From an uncultured Acetatifactor sp. (GTDB lineage: Bacteria > Bacillota > Clostridia > Lachnospirales > Lachnospiraceae), in assembly GCA_947624245.1 (NCBI GenBank), contig CANQJL010000013.1, positions 1 through 64,000 on the forward strand: a stretch of 64,000 nt of DNA. The letters are read 5' to 3'. Position numbers and translations under genes: made by a program. Positions 32,107 to 42,320 of the stretch are shown here, piece by piece; position 1 is the first letter of the stretch; each line of letters begins with the position of its first letter. The notes beneath the pieces are model-generated. The model was not told the origin of the DNA. It saw nothing but the letters and a program-made list of their open reading frames with translations, and made no database searches.

Positions 32107-33510
32107 TTAATAGAATGTAATGACCGGCGTGCCTATCTCCACCATATCGTACAGCTCCGCCATCTTCTTGGGCGGCGTATTGATGCAGCCGTGGGATCCG
32201 TCCGTCTTATAGATCTGTCCGCCAAAGCGGGAACGCCAATCCGCATCGTGGATTCCCACATGTCCCCTGACAGGCATCCAGTATTTCACGGGTGAGGCGT
32301 AATCCGGTCCCCGCAGGATCCTGTTTCGCTGCTTGGCATAGACGAAGTTGACGCCCTGAGGCGTCCCCCGCCTAAGTCCCGTGTTTCCCGTGACCACGTC
32401 GGTATCAAAGACCAGCTCCCCGTCCACATAATAGTACATGTGCTGCTTGGTCATGTCCACTTCGATATAAGTGCCGCCGATGTCGTCCAGCCCCCGCACA
32501 TAGCCCTGTTGAAGATAAGCCGGCACATGATTTTCCTTTCCGCTTCGCGGATCGGACAGAGCTTCCTCAAGATACGCCGCCTCCGCCTCCACGTCCAGCT
32601 CCGTGCCGTACGTCTCATATTCCACATTGACGATGTCGCCTCTGGTAGAATGAAATTCCAGTTCCGTGCCGACGGTATTGTAGGCCGACGCCAGGTCCTC
32701 CACCCAGCTTCTCACACGGTCCTCGTCGATCACAAGCTTCCCCGCGGAATCGAGAATCGGCAGCGCATCTTCGCCTGTCTTCAGAAAACGGCAGGTAATG
32801 TCCGGCGTCAGGGGAATCTTCTCCGCGCCCATGTCATAGACGATCTGACAGGCATTCAGCTCCTGAATCCGCTCCCATATCTTCCGAACGCGCACGTCCG
32901 AGTAGCTGTCGTCGAGGGTCCGGTAACATTCGCCGGCAGACAGGTCCACATTGCACTTTCCTCTGGAGAGACATTCCTCCAGATAGGAAAAAGCGCGCTC
33001 CACGTCCAGTCGGTCCGTGTTCCCGTCGCAGAGCCCGTATCCCGAATCGGTGTATTCCAGCCGCACGCCCGGCGCTTTCTCCTGCGCCTGCCTGATGATA
33101 TCCAGCCCGTCGAAGTCCGCCCGCAGTGCCTCCCTGTCACAGACGTAGCAGGGCGCTTCCATCTGCCTAGAAACAGGTCCCCGCAGGTGATCCAACCAGG
33201 AGAAAACAGATGCCTTCCGAAGATATTGTCTCAATTCATCGGCGTATTCCGCCCTGCCTCCCGACCGGCCAAGGTCCAGCTGAAAGCTTTCGCCGTCAAT
33301 GTCCGTGATCGTTACCGCAGGCACATCGGTCTTGGCCGAGAGCTCCCGATCCACCTGCTCTATCGTCTTTCCGGTGCAATATATCCCGTTGATCCAGGTG
33401 TTTACGGGAAAGCAATTCCTGTAATACACCGTGAGACCGAAAAATACACCCAGCGTCAGCAGAAGGATCACTCCCAGAATCCGCGCTGTCATGTGAAGTC
33501 GTCTCTTCAT
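32107..33510 (-). CDS. L,D-transpeptidase (YkuD) with membrane anchor
   Basis: Cross-links peptidoglycan through 3-3 bonds, or attaches proteins to it. The 467-residue protein has a basic N-terminus and one transmembrane helix (about 10-30), then two repeats of a peptidoglycan-binding-like region (about 35-320), then the YkuD domain (about 340-467). The catalytic motif is present as HVGIHDADWR and SHGCINTP, with the Cys in HGCIN. It follows ilvB by 53 nt in the same direction. The fold order matches Gram-positive L,D-transpeptidases of clostridia. Confidence 0.93.
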   Translation of the reverse strand: MKRRLHMTARILGVILLLTLGVFFGLTVYYRNCFPVNTWINGIYCTGKTIEQVDRELSAKTDVPAVTITDIDGESFQLDLGRSGGRAEYADELRQYLRKASVFSWLDHLRGPVSRQMEAPCYVCDREALRADFDGLDIIRQAQEKAPGVRLEYTDSGYGLCDGNTDRLDVERAFSYLEECLSRGKCNVDLSAGECYRTLDDSYSDVRVRKIWERIQELNACQIVYDMGAEKIPLTPDITCRFLKTGEDALPILDSAGKLVIDEDRVRSWVEDLASAYNTVGTELEFHSTRGDIVNVEYETYGTELDVEAEAAYLEEALSDPRSGKENHVPAYLQQGYVRGLDDIGGTYIEVDMTKQHMYYYVDGELVFDTDVVTGNTGLRRGTPQGVNFVYAKQRNRILRGPDYASPVKYWMPVRGHVGIHDADWRSRFGGQIYKTDGSHGCINTPPKKMAELYDMVEIGTPVITFY

Positions 33511-33563
33511 AACCGTATCGCCCTGACCGTTGTCATACTTCAGGCTGCTGTCTTACCTCCGTC

Positions 33564-35234
33564 CTACTTCAGATCGTCTCCGTCAAATACGTCCGCAATG
33601 GGCGCGCCCGCAGGCACCATGGGAAATACCTTGTCGTCCTCCGGTATCACGCACTCAATGAGCACCGGCGCTTTCATTGCAATCGCCTTCTCAATGGCAG
33701 GAGCGACCTGCTCTTTCTCGGTCACGCGGATCGCCGCGCAGCCTAATCCCTCCGCCACCTTGCAGAAGTCTACCTTGTCATTCAGCACTGTCTGGGAGTA
33801 GCGCTTGCCGTAGAACAGGGTCTGCCACTGGCGCACCATTCCCAGCACATGGTTGTTGATCACCACCTGAATGATCGGTATATTATAGCGGCTCGCCGTT
33901 GCCAGTTCGTTCATATTCATGCGAAAACAGCCGTCGCCTGCAATATTGATGCAGAGCTTGTCGGGCTGACCCACCTGCGCGCCGATGCAGGCGCCCAGAC
34001 CGTATCCCATAGTGCCGAGTCCGCCGGAGGACAGGAAGGTGCGGGGCTTTGTGTAGTGATAGTACTGAGCCGCCCACATCTGATGCTGTCCCACATCGGT
34101 AGTGATCAGAGCGTCTCCCCCTGTCACCCTGTCGATGGTCTCTATCACATAAGGACAGGAAAGCCGGCTGTTGTCATATTTCAGGGGATATTTTTCTTTC
34201 AGCTCCTGTATCGTATGCATCCACTCGGTATGCTGACTCTTTTCCAGATGCCTGTTCAGCTCCGCGAGCGTCAGCTTCAGGTCACCCACAAGGCTTGCGT
34301 CCACACGGATATTCTTGTTGATCTCCGCCGCGTCGATATCAATGTGCAGGATCTTCGCACCCTCCGCGAATCTGTTGGGATTTCCGATCACACGGTCGGA
34401 AAATCTTGCGCCGAGGGCGATCAGCAGATCGCACTGGCTGACGCCCAGATTGGAGGTCTTGGTGCCGTGCATACCGATCATTCCGGTATACCGGGGGCTG
34501 TTGCCGTCGAAGGCGCCCTTTGCCATCAGCGTATCGCACACGGGCGCATCGATCAGCTCCGCGAACTGCGCCACCTCATCGGACGCCTCGGAGAGAATCG
34601 CGCCGCCTCCGAGATAAATAAAGGGACGCTGGGCGGCCTTTATATATTCCACCGCCTTCTCAAGCTCCTCCTGGGTATAGGAGACGCTGCGCTCCCTGAC
34701 GGCAGGCTTCTGCGGCTCATACTCGCAGACGGCCGCCGTCACGTCCTTGGTGATGTCCACAAGAACAGGTCCGGGACGTCCGCTCGTAGCTATGTCAAAG
34801 GCTCTCCGCAGCGTAGGCGCCAGATCCGTCACGCTCTTTACGATAAAGCTGTGCTTTGTGATGGGAATGGTGACGCCGGCGATGTCCACCTCCTGAAAGC
34901 TGTCCTTGCCCAGCGCCGGCAGATTCACGTTGGCGGTGATGGCCACCATGGGAACGGAGTCCATGAACGCCGTGGCGATGCCCGTCACCAGATTGGTGGC
35001 ACCGGGACCGCTGGTCGCCATGCACACTCCCACTCTGCCGGTAGCTCTGGCGTAACCGTCCGCCGCATGAGCCGCTCCCTGCTCATGGGAGGTCAGTATA
35101 TGGCGAATCTCATCGCTGTGCTTGTAAAGCTCGTCGTAAATGTTCAGAATGGTTCCGCCCGGGTAGCCGAAGACGGTGTCCACACCCTGTTCTTTCAGAC
35201 ATTCTATAACGATTTCGGAACCTGTAAGCTGCAT
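33564..35234 (-). CDS. ilvB: Acetolactate synthase, large subunit
   Basis: Thiamine-diphosphate enzyme forming acetolactate or acetohydroxybutyrate for valine, leucine and isoleucine. The 556-residue protein has the catalytic Glu in TSHEQGAAHAADGYAR, the FAD-binding middle, and the TPP motif around GDGCFRMNMNELATASRYN. The ATG at 35234 has AAAGGAG 8 nt upstream and begins at the usual N-terminus (MQLTGSEIVIECLKEQGVD). The regulatory subunit gene (ilvN) is not next to it. It is the last gene of leuB-ilvD-ilvB. Confidence 0.95.
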   Translation of the reverse strand: MQLTGSEIVIECLKEQGVDTVFGYPGGTILNIYDELYKHSDEIRHILTSHEQGAAHAADGYARATGRVGVCMATSGPGATNLVTGIATAFMDSVPMVAITANVNLPALGKDSFQEVDIAGVTIPITKHSFIVKSVTDLAPTLRRAFDIATSGRPGPVLVDITKDVTAAVCEYEPQKPAVRERSVSYTQEELEKAVEYIKAAQRPFIYLGGGAILSEASDEVAQFAELIDAPVCDTLMAKGAFDGNSPRYTGMIGMHGTKTSNLGVSQCDLLIALGARFSDRVIGNPNRFAEGAKILHIDIDAAEINKNIRVDASLVGDLKLTLAELNRHLEKSQHTEWMHTIQELKEKYPLKYDNSRLSCPYVIETIDRVTGGDALITTDVGQHQMWAAQYYHYTKPRTFLSSGGLGTMGYGLGACIGAQVGQPDKLCINIAGDGCFRMNMNELATASRYNIPIIQVVINNHVLGMVRQWQTLFYGKRYSQTVLNDKVDFCKVAEGLGCAAIRVTEKEQVAPAIEKAIAMKAPVLIECVIPEDDKVFPMVPAGAPIADVFDGDDLK

Positions 35235-35305
35235 GTTGTATTCTCCTTTATATTGTGACTTCATGATTTTTATGTGCAGAAATTTCCCCCGCGGGTCTTA
35301 CATGC

Positions 35306-36979
35306 CTACTGTCTGTGAGGCACTTCCAGAACTGCGCCGCGGTTGCCGCTGGTCACCATCTCACAGTATCTGGTAAGATACCCTGTCGTCACCTGCGGCT
35401 GCCTGGGCTGCCACTTTGCGCGGCGCTCCTCCAGGACCTCGTCGGACACCAGAAGCTCCAGCTTCAGGCCGGGAATATCGATATTTATCATATCGCCCTC
35501 CTCCACCAGCGCGATGGGACCGCCCACGGCCGCTTCCGGGGACACATGGCCGATGGAGGCGCCTCTGGAAGCACCGGAGAAACGTCCGTCGGTGATCAGC
35601 GCCACACTGGAGCCCAGTCCCATGCCCGCAATGGCGGAGGTGGGGTTCAGCATCTCTCTCATGCCCGGGCCGCCCTTGGGACCCTCGTAGCGGATCACCA
35701 CCACGTCTCCCTCCACGATCTTTCCGCCCTTGATGGCGGCAATGGCGTCCTCCTCACAGTCGAATACTCTTGCGGGTCCCTTGTGCACCATCATCTCGGG
35801 AACCACCGCGGAGCGCTTTACCACGGAGCCGTCGGGCGCCAGATTCCCTTTCAGCACGGCCAGTCCGCCGGTCTTGCTGTAGGGATTGTCCACGGTGCGT
35901 ATCACCTCGGGGTTGCGGTTCACGGCGCCCGCAATGTTCTCCCCGATGGTCCTTCCGGTAACGGTCATGCAGTCCGTGTGCAGAAGCCCGATATCCGCCA
36001 GCTCCTTCATCACGGCGTACACGCCGCCCGCCTCGTTCAGATCCTCCATGTAGGTGGGGCCGGCCGGAGCCAGATGACACAGGTTCGGCGTCTTTTCACT
36101 GATGGGATTTGCAAAGCTGATATCAAAGTCAAAGCCGATCTCATGGGCGATGGCAGGCAGATGCAGCATGGAGTTCGTAGAGCAGCCCAGAGCCATATCC
36201 ACCGTCAGGGCATTCAAAATGGATTCCCTGGTGATAATGTCCCGGGCGCGGATATTTTTCTTTACCAGCTCCATCACAGCCATGCCGGCATGTTTTGCCA
36301 GCTTGATGCGCTCGGAGTAGACCGCGGGAATGGTGCCGTTTCCGCGAAGGCCCATACCCAGAGCCTCCGTCAGGCAGTTCATGGAATTGGCCGTGTACAT
36401 GCCGGAGCAGGAACCGCAGGTGGGACATACCTTGTTCTCAAATTCGCACACGTCTTCCTCCGTCATGGTGCCGGCCGCGTAGGAGCCCACCGCCTCGAAC
36501 ATGGAGGAAAGGCTTCTCTTCTGTCCCTTTACGTGGCCTGCCAGCATGGGGCCGCCGGATACGAATACCGTAGGCAGATTCAGTCTTGCCGCCGCCATCA
36601 GAAGGCCCGGCACGTTCTTGTCACAGTTTGGCACCATCACCAGCGCGTCGAACTGATGGGCGATGGCCATACATTCCGTGGAATCCGCGATCAGGTCTCT
36701 GGTCACCAGCGAATACTTCATTCCGATATGTCCCATGGCGATGCCGTCGCAGACCGCAATGGCGGGGAACACCACGGGAACGCCGCCCGCCTCCGCCACG
36801 CCCAGCTTCACGGCCTCCACGATCTTATCCAGATTCATGTGTCCGGGCACGATCTCGTTGTAGGAGCTCACAATACCCACCATGGGCTTTTTCATCTCCT
36901 CCGGTGTAAATCCCAGAGCGTTGAACAGACTTCTTGCCGGCGCCTGCTGCATACCGGCCCTCGCATTATCACTGATCAT
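35306..36979 (-). CDS. ilvD: Dihydroxy-acid dehydratase
   Basis: Fe-S enzyme that dehydrates 2,3-dihydroxy acids to 2-keto acids in branched-chain amino-acid synthesis. The 557-residue protein has the cluster-binding Cys in [10 protein letters not shown] and [17 protein letters not shown], and the C-terminal GRFSGASRG motif. I prefer the ATG at 36979, preceded by GAGG 6 nt away, over an ATG four codons upstream. It lies between leuB and ilvB, transcribed with both. Confidence 0.96.
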   Translation of the reverse strand: MISDNARAGMQQAPARSLFNALGFTPEEMKKPMVGIVSSYNEIVPGHMNLDKIVEAVKLGVAEAGGVPVVFPAIAVCDGIAMGHIGMKYSLVTRDLIADSTECMAIAHQFDALVMVPNCDKNVPGLLMAAARLNLPTVFVSGGPMLAGHVKGQKRSLSSMFEAVGSYAAGTMTEEDVCEFENKVCPTCGSCSGMYTANSMNCLTEALGMGLRGNGTIPAVYSERIKLAKHAGMAVMELVKKNIRARDIITRESILNALTVDMALGCSTNSMLHLPAIAHEIGFDFDISFANPISEKTPNLCHLAPAGPTYMEDLNEAGGVYAVMKELADIGLLHTDCMTVTGRTIGENIAGAVNRNPEVIRTVDNPYSKTGGLAVLKGNLAPDGSVVKRSAVVPEMMVHKGPARVFDCEEDAIAAIKGGKIVEGDVVVIRYEGPKGGPGMREMLNPTSAIAGMGLGSSVALITDGRFSGASRGASIGHVSPEAAVGGPIALVEEGDMINIDIPGLKLELLVSDEVLEERRAKWQPRQPQVTTGYLTRYCEMVTSGNRGAVLEVPHRQ

Positions 36980-37066
36980 ATTTTTCCTCATTTCTGCGCT
37001 GCCATTTTGTATTTCGGATCCCTGCCGGCGGCGCGGGCCCGGGACGGATAGACAAAGATTTGTTTT

Positions 37067-38152
37067 TTACACGATTCTCGCCGCCAGCAGATCTCCCATT
37101 TCCCTGCAGCCCGTCTTCTTACAGCCGGGGGACATGATATCGCCGGTGCGGTAGCCCTCCTTCAACACCTGCTTTACCGCCGCCTCAACGGCGTCCGCCT
37201 CCCTGTCCAAATCAAAGCTGTAGCGCAGCATCATAGCGGCGCTGAGCACGGTGGCGATGGGATTGGCGATGTCCTTTCCCGCGATGTCGGGCGCGGAGCC
37301 GTGGCTGGGTTCATAGAGTCCGAATTTCGTATCATTCAGGCTGGCGCTCGCAAGCATACCGATGGAACCGGTGACCATGCTGGCCTCGTCGGAAAGAATG
37401 TCTCCGAACATGTTCTCCGTCAGGATCACGTCGAACTGCGCCGGATCCTTTACCAGCTGCATCGCGCAGTTGTCCACCAGCATATGCTCCAGCGTCACGT
37501 CGGGATAATCGGCCGCTACCTCCTCCACTACCTTTCTCCAGAGTCTGGAGGAATCCAGCACGTTGGCCTTGTCCACACTGGTCACCTTCCTGCGGCGCTT
37601 TCTTGCAATGTCAAAGCCCTTCACGGCGATCCTGCGGATCTCGTTCTCGTCGTAGACCAGCGTATCCACAGCCTTCCGCACGCCGTTCTCCTCCACGGTC
37701 CTTCGCTCGCCGAAATACAGGCCGCCGGTGAGCTCTCTCATAATGAGCATGTCAAACCCCGCTCTGCTGATCTCCTCTTTTAAAGGGCAGGCCGCAGCCA
37801 GCTCGTCGTACAGAATCGCCGGGCGAAGATTCGCAAACAGATTCAACGCCTTGCGGATTCCCAGCAGTCCGGCCTCGGGGCGCAGGTTCGGCGGAAGCTT
37901 GTACCAGGGCGAAGTGGTGGTATCTCCGCCGATGGAACCCATCAGCACCGCGTCGGCCGCCTTTGCCGTGGCAACGGCCTCATCGGTAAGAGGCACGCCG
38001 TGTACGTCAATGGACGCGCCGCCCATAAGAATATCGGTAAAATTCATCTTATGGCCGTAGACAGCCGCAACCTTCTCCAGAACCTTTTTCGCCTCCGCAA
38101 CGATCTCCGGTCCAATCCCGTCGCCGGGAATACATGTAATATTCAAGTCCAT
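37067..38152 (-). CDS. leuB: 3-isopropylmalate dehydrogenase
   Basis: NAD-dependent oxidative decarboxylation of 3-isopropylmalate in leucine synthesis. The 361-residue protein begins [20 protein letters not shown] and has the substrate loop [11 protein letters not shown] and the NAD-binding [18 protein letters not shown]. It is the first gene of a leuB-ilvD-ilvB set from the promoter at 38214-38242. No leader peptide or T-box is visible in the roughly 55-nt leader. leuA, leuC and leuD are not in the window. Confidence 0.96.
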   Translation of the reverse strand: MDLNITCIPGDGIGPEIVAEAKKVLEKVAAVYGHKMNFTDILMGGASIDVHGVPLTDEAVATAKAADAVLMGSIGGDTTTSPWYKLPPNLRPEAGLLGIRKALNLFANLRPAILYDELAAACPLKEEISRAGFDMLIMRELTGGLYFGERRTVEENGVRKAVDTLVYDENEIRRIAVKGFDIARKRRRKVTSVDKANVLDSSRLWRKVVEEVAADYPDVTLEHMLVDNCAMQLVKDPAQFDVILTENMFGDILSDEASMVTGSIGMLASASLNDTKFGLYEPSHGSAPDIAGKDIANPIATVLSAAMMLRYSFDLDREADAVEAAVKQVLKEGYRTGDIMSPGCKKTGCREMGDLLAARIV

Positions 38153-38213
38153 ATGTTCACATCCTTTTTCTATTTTAGTTTCTATATTTAGGGCACAGAC
38201 GGCCGCTGTTTCT

Positions 38214-38242
38214 ATGATAACTTATGAAACGCTAAATTTCAA
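38214..38242 (-). promoter_or_regulatory. Promoter of leuB-ilvD-ilvB
   Basis: TTGAAA (38237-38242), 17-nt spacer, TATCAT (38214-38219). Confidence 0.7.
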
Positions 38243-38320
38243 CCGCATATTTCATTTCCCGTTACCGGACGATTCCTTTCCCATGGCCGGACGAAACCCT
38301 GCGGCCCATCGGACAAAAAA

Positions 38321-38344
38321 GAACAGCGTCCGCAGACGCTGCTC
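38321..38344 (-). terminator. Terminator downstream of yajC
   Basis: Arms 38321-38330 and 38335-38344 with a 4-nt loop and one mismatch; the minus strand continues with six or seven T. Confidence 0.85.
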
Positions 38345-38375
38345 CCGCTTGACAGTACTACTTTTCCCGCCGACG

Positions 38376-38693
38376 TTACTCGCCGGGCTTTTCCACTTTG
38401 CTGATAGCCGCCTTGTCCATAGGAATACGGCAGTTCTTATTATTGCCGAACTCAACGATCACCGTATCATCCTCAATCCCTATCACGATTCCGTAAAATC
38501 CCGAAGTAGTCATCACGCTGTCGCCGGCAGCCAGCTCCGCCAGCATAGCCGCAACACGCTTCTTTTCCTTGTTCTGGGGTCTCAATATAAAGAAATACAG
38601 CACGGCAAACATTGCTGCCCACAGAACGACCATGCTCACCATTCCCATGGCTCCTCCGGCCGCCTCTGCCTCCTCAGCCAATAAAATTCCCAT
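38376..38693 (-). CDS. yajC: Preprotein translocase subunit YajC
   Basis: Single-pass membrane protein accessory to Sec translocation. The 105-residue protein has one hydrophobic helix (about 16-36, ending FFILRPQNKEKKR, the YajC hallmark) and a C-terminal beta domain (GDSVMTTSGFYGIVIGIEDDTV). The ATG at 38693 is chosen because GGAGG lies 5 nt upstream. The tgt gene precedes it, the usual tgt-yajC order; a strong terminator follows. Confidence 0.94.
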   Translation of the reverse strand: MGILLAEEAEAAGGAMGMVSMVVLWAAMFAVLYFFILRPQNKEKKRVAAMLAELAAGDSVMTTSGFYGIVIGIEDDTVIVEFGNNKNCRIPMDKAAISKVEKPGE

Positions 38694-38799
38694 TTTGTCC
38701 TCCATTCCGGCGCACGATCCGCCTTAACTCCATCTAAACAAGTATGATACACAAAAAACAGCGGTCAGGCAAGCACTTTCTGCTTTTTTTATATTCTTT

Positions 38800-39918
38800 T
38801 TACATTCCCGCCAGCTTCTCTCTTTTGTATGCCGCGAAGTTCCCCTGATCCAGCGCCTGACGGATCTCGGCCATCATCGTATTGTAAAAATACAGGTTGT
38901 GGAGCACGCACAGACGCATTCCCAGCATTTCCTTCGCCTTCAGGAGATGTCTGATGTAGGCTCTGGAATATCTCGCACAGGCGGGACAGCCGCAGCCCTC
39001 CTCTATCGGCCGCTCGTCCAGCTCATACTTTGCGTTGAACAAATTGATCTTGCCGTGATTCGTGTACAGATGGCCGTGTCTGCCGTTTCTGGTGGGATAC
39101 ACGCAGTCGAAAAAGTCCACGCCCCGCTCCACGCCCTCCAAAATATTGGCGGGCGTCCCCACGCCCATCAGGTAGGTGGGCCTGTCCTTCGGCAGAAAGG
39201 GAATCACCTCCTCCAGAACATGATACATCTCCTCATGGGTCTCCCCCACCGCCAGTCCGCCGATGGCATAACCGTCCAGCTCCAGCTCCGAAATGCGTTT
39301 GGCATGTTCTATGCGGATATCGTCGTAAACGGCCCCCTGATTGATGCCGAACAAAAGCTGCTTCGGATTGATCGTGTCCTCCAGCAGGTTCAGCCGCGCC
39401 ATTTCCCTTTTGCATCTCTCCAGCCATCTGGTGGTTCGCTCCACGGACGCCTGCACATAGCGCCTTTCCGCCTTGCTGGGCGGACACTCGTCAAAGGCCA
39501 TGGCGATGGTGGACGCCAGATTGGACTGAATCTGCATACTCTCCTCCGGCCCCATAAATATCCTGTGCCCGTCGATGTGCGAGTTGAAATAGACGCCCTC
39601 CTCCTTGATCTTGCGCAGACCGGCCAGAGAAAAGACCTGAAATCCGCCGGAATCCGTAAGAATCGGCCTGTCCCAGGACATGAACTTATGCAGACCGCCG
39701 AGCTGCTTTATGACTTTGTCGCCGGGGCGCACATGGAGATGATAGGTGTTGGAAAGCTCCACCTGCGTCCCTATCTGCTCCAGATCGGAGGTCGCCACGG
39801 CCCCCTTGATGGCCGCCACAGTACCCACATTCATAAATACAGGCGTCTGAATGACGCCGTGTACCGTGTGAAGCTCCGCCCTTTTGGCGCGCCCCTCTGT
39901 CTTTATGATTCGATACAT
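38800..39918 (-). CDS. tgt: tRNA-guanine transglycosylase
   Basis: Exchanges guanine 34 for a queuine precursor in tRNAs with GUN anticodons. The 372-residue protein has the active-site region LTDSGGFQVFSLAGLRKI, the second catalytic Asp in GVDFFDCVYPTRNGRHG, and the zinc site with three Cys (CGCPACAR) and a His about 26 residues on (VLHN). GGAGG lies 12 nt before the ATG. It starts 4 nt after the VanY-like gene and leads into yajC. Confidence 0.96.
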   Translation of the reverse strand: MYRIIKTEGRAKRAELHTVHGVIQTPVFMNVGTVAAIKGAVATSDLEQIGTQVELSNTYHLHVRPGDKVIKQLGGLHKFMSWDRPILTDSGGFQVFSLAGLRKIKEEGVYFNSHIDGHRIFMGPEESMQIQSNLASTIAMAFDECPPSKAERRYVQASVERTTRWLERCKREMARLNLLEDTINPKQLLFGINQGAVYDDIRIEHAKRISELELDGYAIGGLAVGETHEEMYHVLEEVIPFLPKDRPTYLMGVGTPANILEGVERGVDFFDCVYPTRNGRHGHLYTNHGKINLFNAKYELDERPIEEGCGCPACARYSRAYIRHLLKAKEMLGMRLCVLHNLYFYNTMMAEIRQALDQGNFAAYKREKLAGM

Positions 39919-39922
39919 AAAA

Positions 39923-40981
39923 TTACAGTTCCTCCCAAAATTCCTCCAGGGTGATGCCCCGCTCCGTGATCACGGTGGCCGCCTCCACGCCCACATACCG
40001 GAAATGCCAGGGCTCGTATTCAATGCCTGTTATGTACTCTTTCCCCTCGGGATACCGAAGAATAAAACCGTATTTATAGCTGTTCTCCGCCAGCCAGACG
40101 CCGCCCGGAGTCTCCCCGAAGGCCTCGTCTAACGACTGGTGCGAAAGTGTCACGATATCCAGCGCCAGTCCGATCTGGTGCTCGCTGGCTCCCGGCACCG
40201 TCACCGCCTGACTGCCGAGCTGATATGCCTCCATGTAAGACAATCCGCGGTTCATGTACAGCTTGATCTTACGGGCAAACAGCATCTCCTGATAGGACTG
40301 GTCGCGATAGGGGGAACAGATTCCCAGAGAAATTCCGTCCTCCTTGGCCGCCTGCAGCATATCCCCCAGATCGTCGATGATCCGCTCGTCACAGTACATT
40401 GGCCCTTTCATGGTATTGATGACGCCCAAGCTGAACTCGTAATCCTCGGGAATGGAATGCTGCTTATTGATCAGCACCAGTCTCCAGTCCTCTTTGGAAA
40501 ATTCAATATCTGCAGGAACCTGCGTCTTTTGCCGCTCGTCCTGGGTATCACGCCCCTGAGCAGCCTCCAGGATCTCGGACGCGCTGTACAACTCACCGAT
40601 GTCGCCGTGCAGGGACTCCATGTACTCGTCGCCCTCCATGCGGACGTCTTCGTCATCCAGCAGCTCGATATCATTCAGATCGATCTCCGTCTCCTGCGCC
40701 AGCACGATATCCTGCGCCTCCTCCGAGACGGGATTCAGGCCGTAGCCGGATCCGTCGCCCGTGGTAAAAATAGGAAAGGAAAAGCTGCTGTAGACCGCGA
40801 ACAGCAGAAACGTCATGGCAAGCATGGCAAGTCTTTTTGCATTTCCCTTCAAATATGCTGCGCCGTGAAACAGGAACATTCCCGCCGCCATGACGGGTAT
40901 GACCAGCAAACGGCATATTCTGTTCTTTTTCCCGAATTTAAAGAGCCGCTTTCTGAAGCGCTCCTCCAACGTCAGTTTCAT
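39923..40981 (-). CDS. Membrane-anchored D,D-carboxypeptidase, VanY (M15B) family
   Basis: Likely trims D-alanine from peptidoglycan stem peptides. The 352-residue protein has two hydrophobic segments (about 22-44 and 48-69), an acidic linker (about 80-150) and an M15B zinc-peptidase domain (about 170-352) with the zinc ligands in SEHQIGLALDIV (His and Asp) and EPWHFRYVG (His). The ATG at 40981 is preceded by GGTGGG; the frame is open upstream without support. It lies directly before tgt, 4 nt away, so it shares transcription with tRNA-modification and secretion genes, an uncommon place for it. Confidence 0.88.
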   Translation of the reverse strand: MKLTLEERFRKRLFKFGKKNRICRLLVIPVMAAGMFLFHGAAYLKGNAKRLAMLAMTFLLFAVYSSFSFPIFTTGDGSGYGLNPVSEEAQDIVLAQETEIDLNDIELLDDEDVRMEGDEYMESLHGDIGELYSASEILEAAQGRDTQDERQKTQVPADIEFSKEDWRLVLINKQHSIPEDYEFSLGVINTMKGPMYCDERIIDDLGDMLQAAKEDGISLGICSPYRDQSYQEMLFARKIKLYMNRGLSYMEAYQLGSQAVTVPGASEHQIGLALDIVTLSHQSLDEAFGETPGGVWLAENSYKYGFILRYPEGKEYITGIEYEPWHFRYVGVEAATVITERGITLEEFWEEL

Positions 40982-41095
40982 CTGCAACCCACCGGATTCG
41001 ATCATGGTATTTTTTAAAATCTTTCGGAATATTACGTATTCAACAATTACAACATACCATACTTTTTTGAAAAGTGCATCTTTTTTTTTAAATAA

Positions 41096-41124
41096 TTGCG
41101 TTTTTATATGTGATTCGGTATAAT
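41096..41124 (+). promoter_or_regulatory. aroC promoter
   Basis: TTGCGT (41096-41101), 17-nt spacer, consensus TATAAT (41119-41124); AGGAGG follows just before the aroC ATG. Confidence 0.78.
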
Positions 41125-41153
41125 AGAACCGATAAAATTCAGGAGGATTTATT

Positions 41154-42263
41154 ATGGCCGGCTCTACTTTTGGTACAATATTCAGGATAACGACCTGGGG
41201 AGAATCCCACGGAGAAGCGCTGGGCGTAGTCATCGACGGCTGTCCGGCCGGACTTTTGCTGGACGAATCCGATATCCAGCGGTATCTGGACAGACGCAAG
41301 CCCGGGACCGGCCCCGCCAGCACCCCCCGAAAGGAGGACGATGCCGCCGCGATCCTCTCCGGCGTGTTCGAGGGCCGCACTACCGGCACTCCGATTTCCG
41401 TAATGGTGCGCAACACCTCCCAGATATCCAAGGACTACAGTGAAATCGCTTCCTGCTACCGTCCGGGACATGCCGATTACACCTTCGATCAAAAATACGG
41501 TCTTCGCGATTATCGCGGCGGCGGACGTTCCTCCGGAAGAGAGACCGTGGGCCGCGTAGCCGCGGGAGCGGTGGCCTGCAAGATACTGCGGCAGCTCGGC
41601 GTGGAGGTCTGCGCCTACACCAGAGCCATCGGTCCCGTGGAGGCGGATATGAGCCGTTTCGATCAGGACGCCATTCTCTCCACTGCCACCGCCATGCCCG
41701 ACAGAGCCGCCGATAAGGCTGCCCTGAAATATCTCGAGGAGGCCAAACGCGCCGCCGATTCCGTGGGCGGCTGTATGGAGTGCGTCGTAAGGGGGCTTCC
41801 TGCCGGAATCGGCGATCCCGTTTTTGAAAAGCTGGACGCCAATTTAGCCAAGGCGATCATGTCCATCGGCGCGGTCAAATCCGTGGAGATCGGCGACGGC
41901 ATACTGGTCTCCTCCAAAAAAGGCAGTGAGAACAATGACGGCTTCCGCGCAGAGAACGGTCGTATCCGAAAGACCAGCAATCATGCCGGCGGCATTCTCG
42001 GCGGAATCAGCGACGGCAGCCAAATCCTGATTCGGGCTCATGTAAAGCCCACGCCTTCCATCTTCCTGACCCAGCAGACGGTGGACACAGACGGTCACAA
42101 CATCGACGTGAACATCAAGGGACGGCACGACCCCGTCATCGTCCCCAGAGCCGTTGTGGTCATGGAATGTATGACGGCGCTGACGGTGCTGGACGCCATG
42201 CTTTTGAACATGTCGGCAAGAATGGAATATCTGGAACAGATCTACGCAAAAAAACTCCCGTAG
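41154..42263 (+). CDS. aroC: Chorismate synthase
   Basis: Converts 5-enolpyruvylshikimate 3-phosphate to chorismate with reduced FMN, the end of the shikimate pathway. In the 369-residue protein the N-terminus SGTFGTIFRITTWGESHG-like, RPGHADYTFDQKYGLRDYRGGGRSSGRET and RHDPVIVPRAVVVMECM are all family hallmarks. AGGAGG is 9 nt before the ATG. It stands alone with its own promoter (41096-41124) and a shared terminator at 42251-42284. Confidence 0.97.
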   Translation: MAGSTFGTIFRITTWGESHGEALGVVIDGCPAGLLLDESDIQRYLDRRKPGTGPASTPRKEDDAAAILSGVFEGRTTGTPISVMVRNTSQISKDYSEIASCYRPGHADYTFDQKYGLRDYRGGGRSSGRETVGRVAAGAVACKILRQLGVEVCAYTRAIGPVEADMSRFDQDAILSTATAMPDRAADKAALKYLEEAKRAADSVGGCMECVVRGLPAGIGDPVFEKLDANLAKAIMSIGAVKSVEIGDGILVSSKKGSENNDGFRAENGRIRKTSNHAGGILGGISDGSQILIRAHVKPTPSIFLTQQTVDTDGHNIDVNIKGRHDPVIVPRAVVVMECMTALTVLDAMLLNMSARMEYLEQIYAKKLP

Positions 42264-42284
42264 GATAGAACCTGCGGGAGTTTT
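42251..42284. terminator. Bidirectional terminator between aroC and the lactonase-like gene
   Basis: Arms 42251-42264 and 42271-42284 pair over 14 positions with one mismatch. T-runs follow on both strands, seven T on the minus strand. The left arm overlaps the last aroC codons. Confidence 0.88.
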
Positions 42285-42320
42285 CTCTGTGACCTTTTCT
42301 ATGACCCTTTATATGCCCCT

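Noticed and set aside
38153..38213. Branched-chain amino-acid attenuator or T-box in the leuB leader
   Set aside because: The leader is only about 55 nt long with no Leu-codon peptide, specifier loop or terminator.
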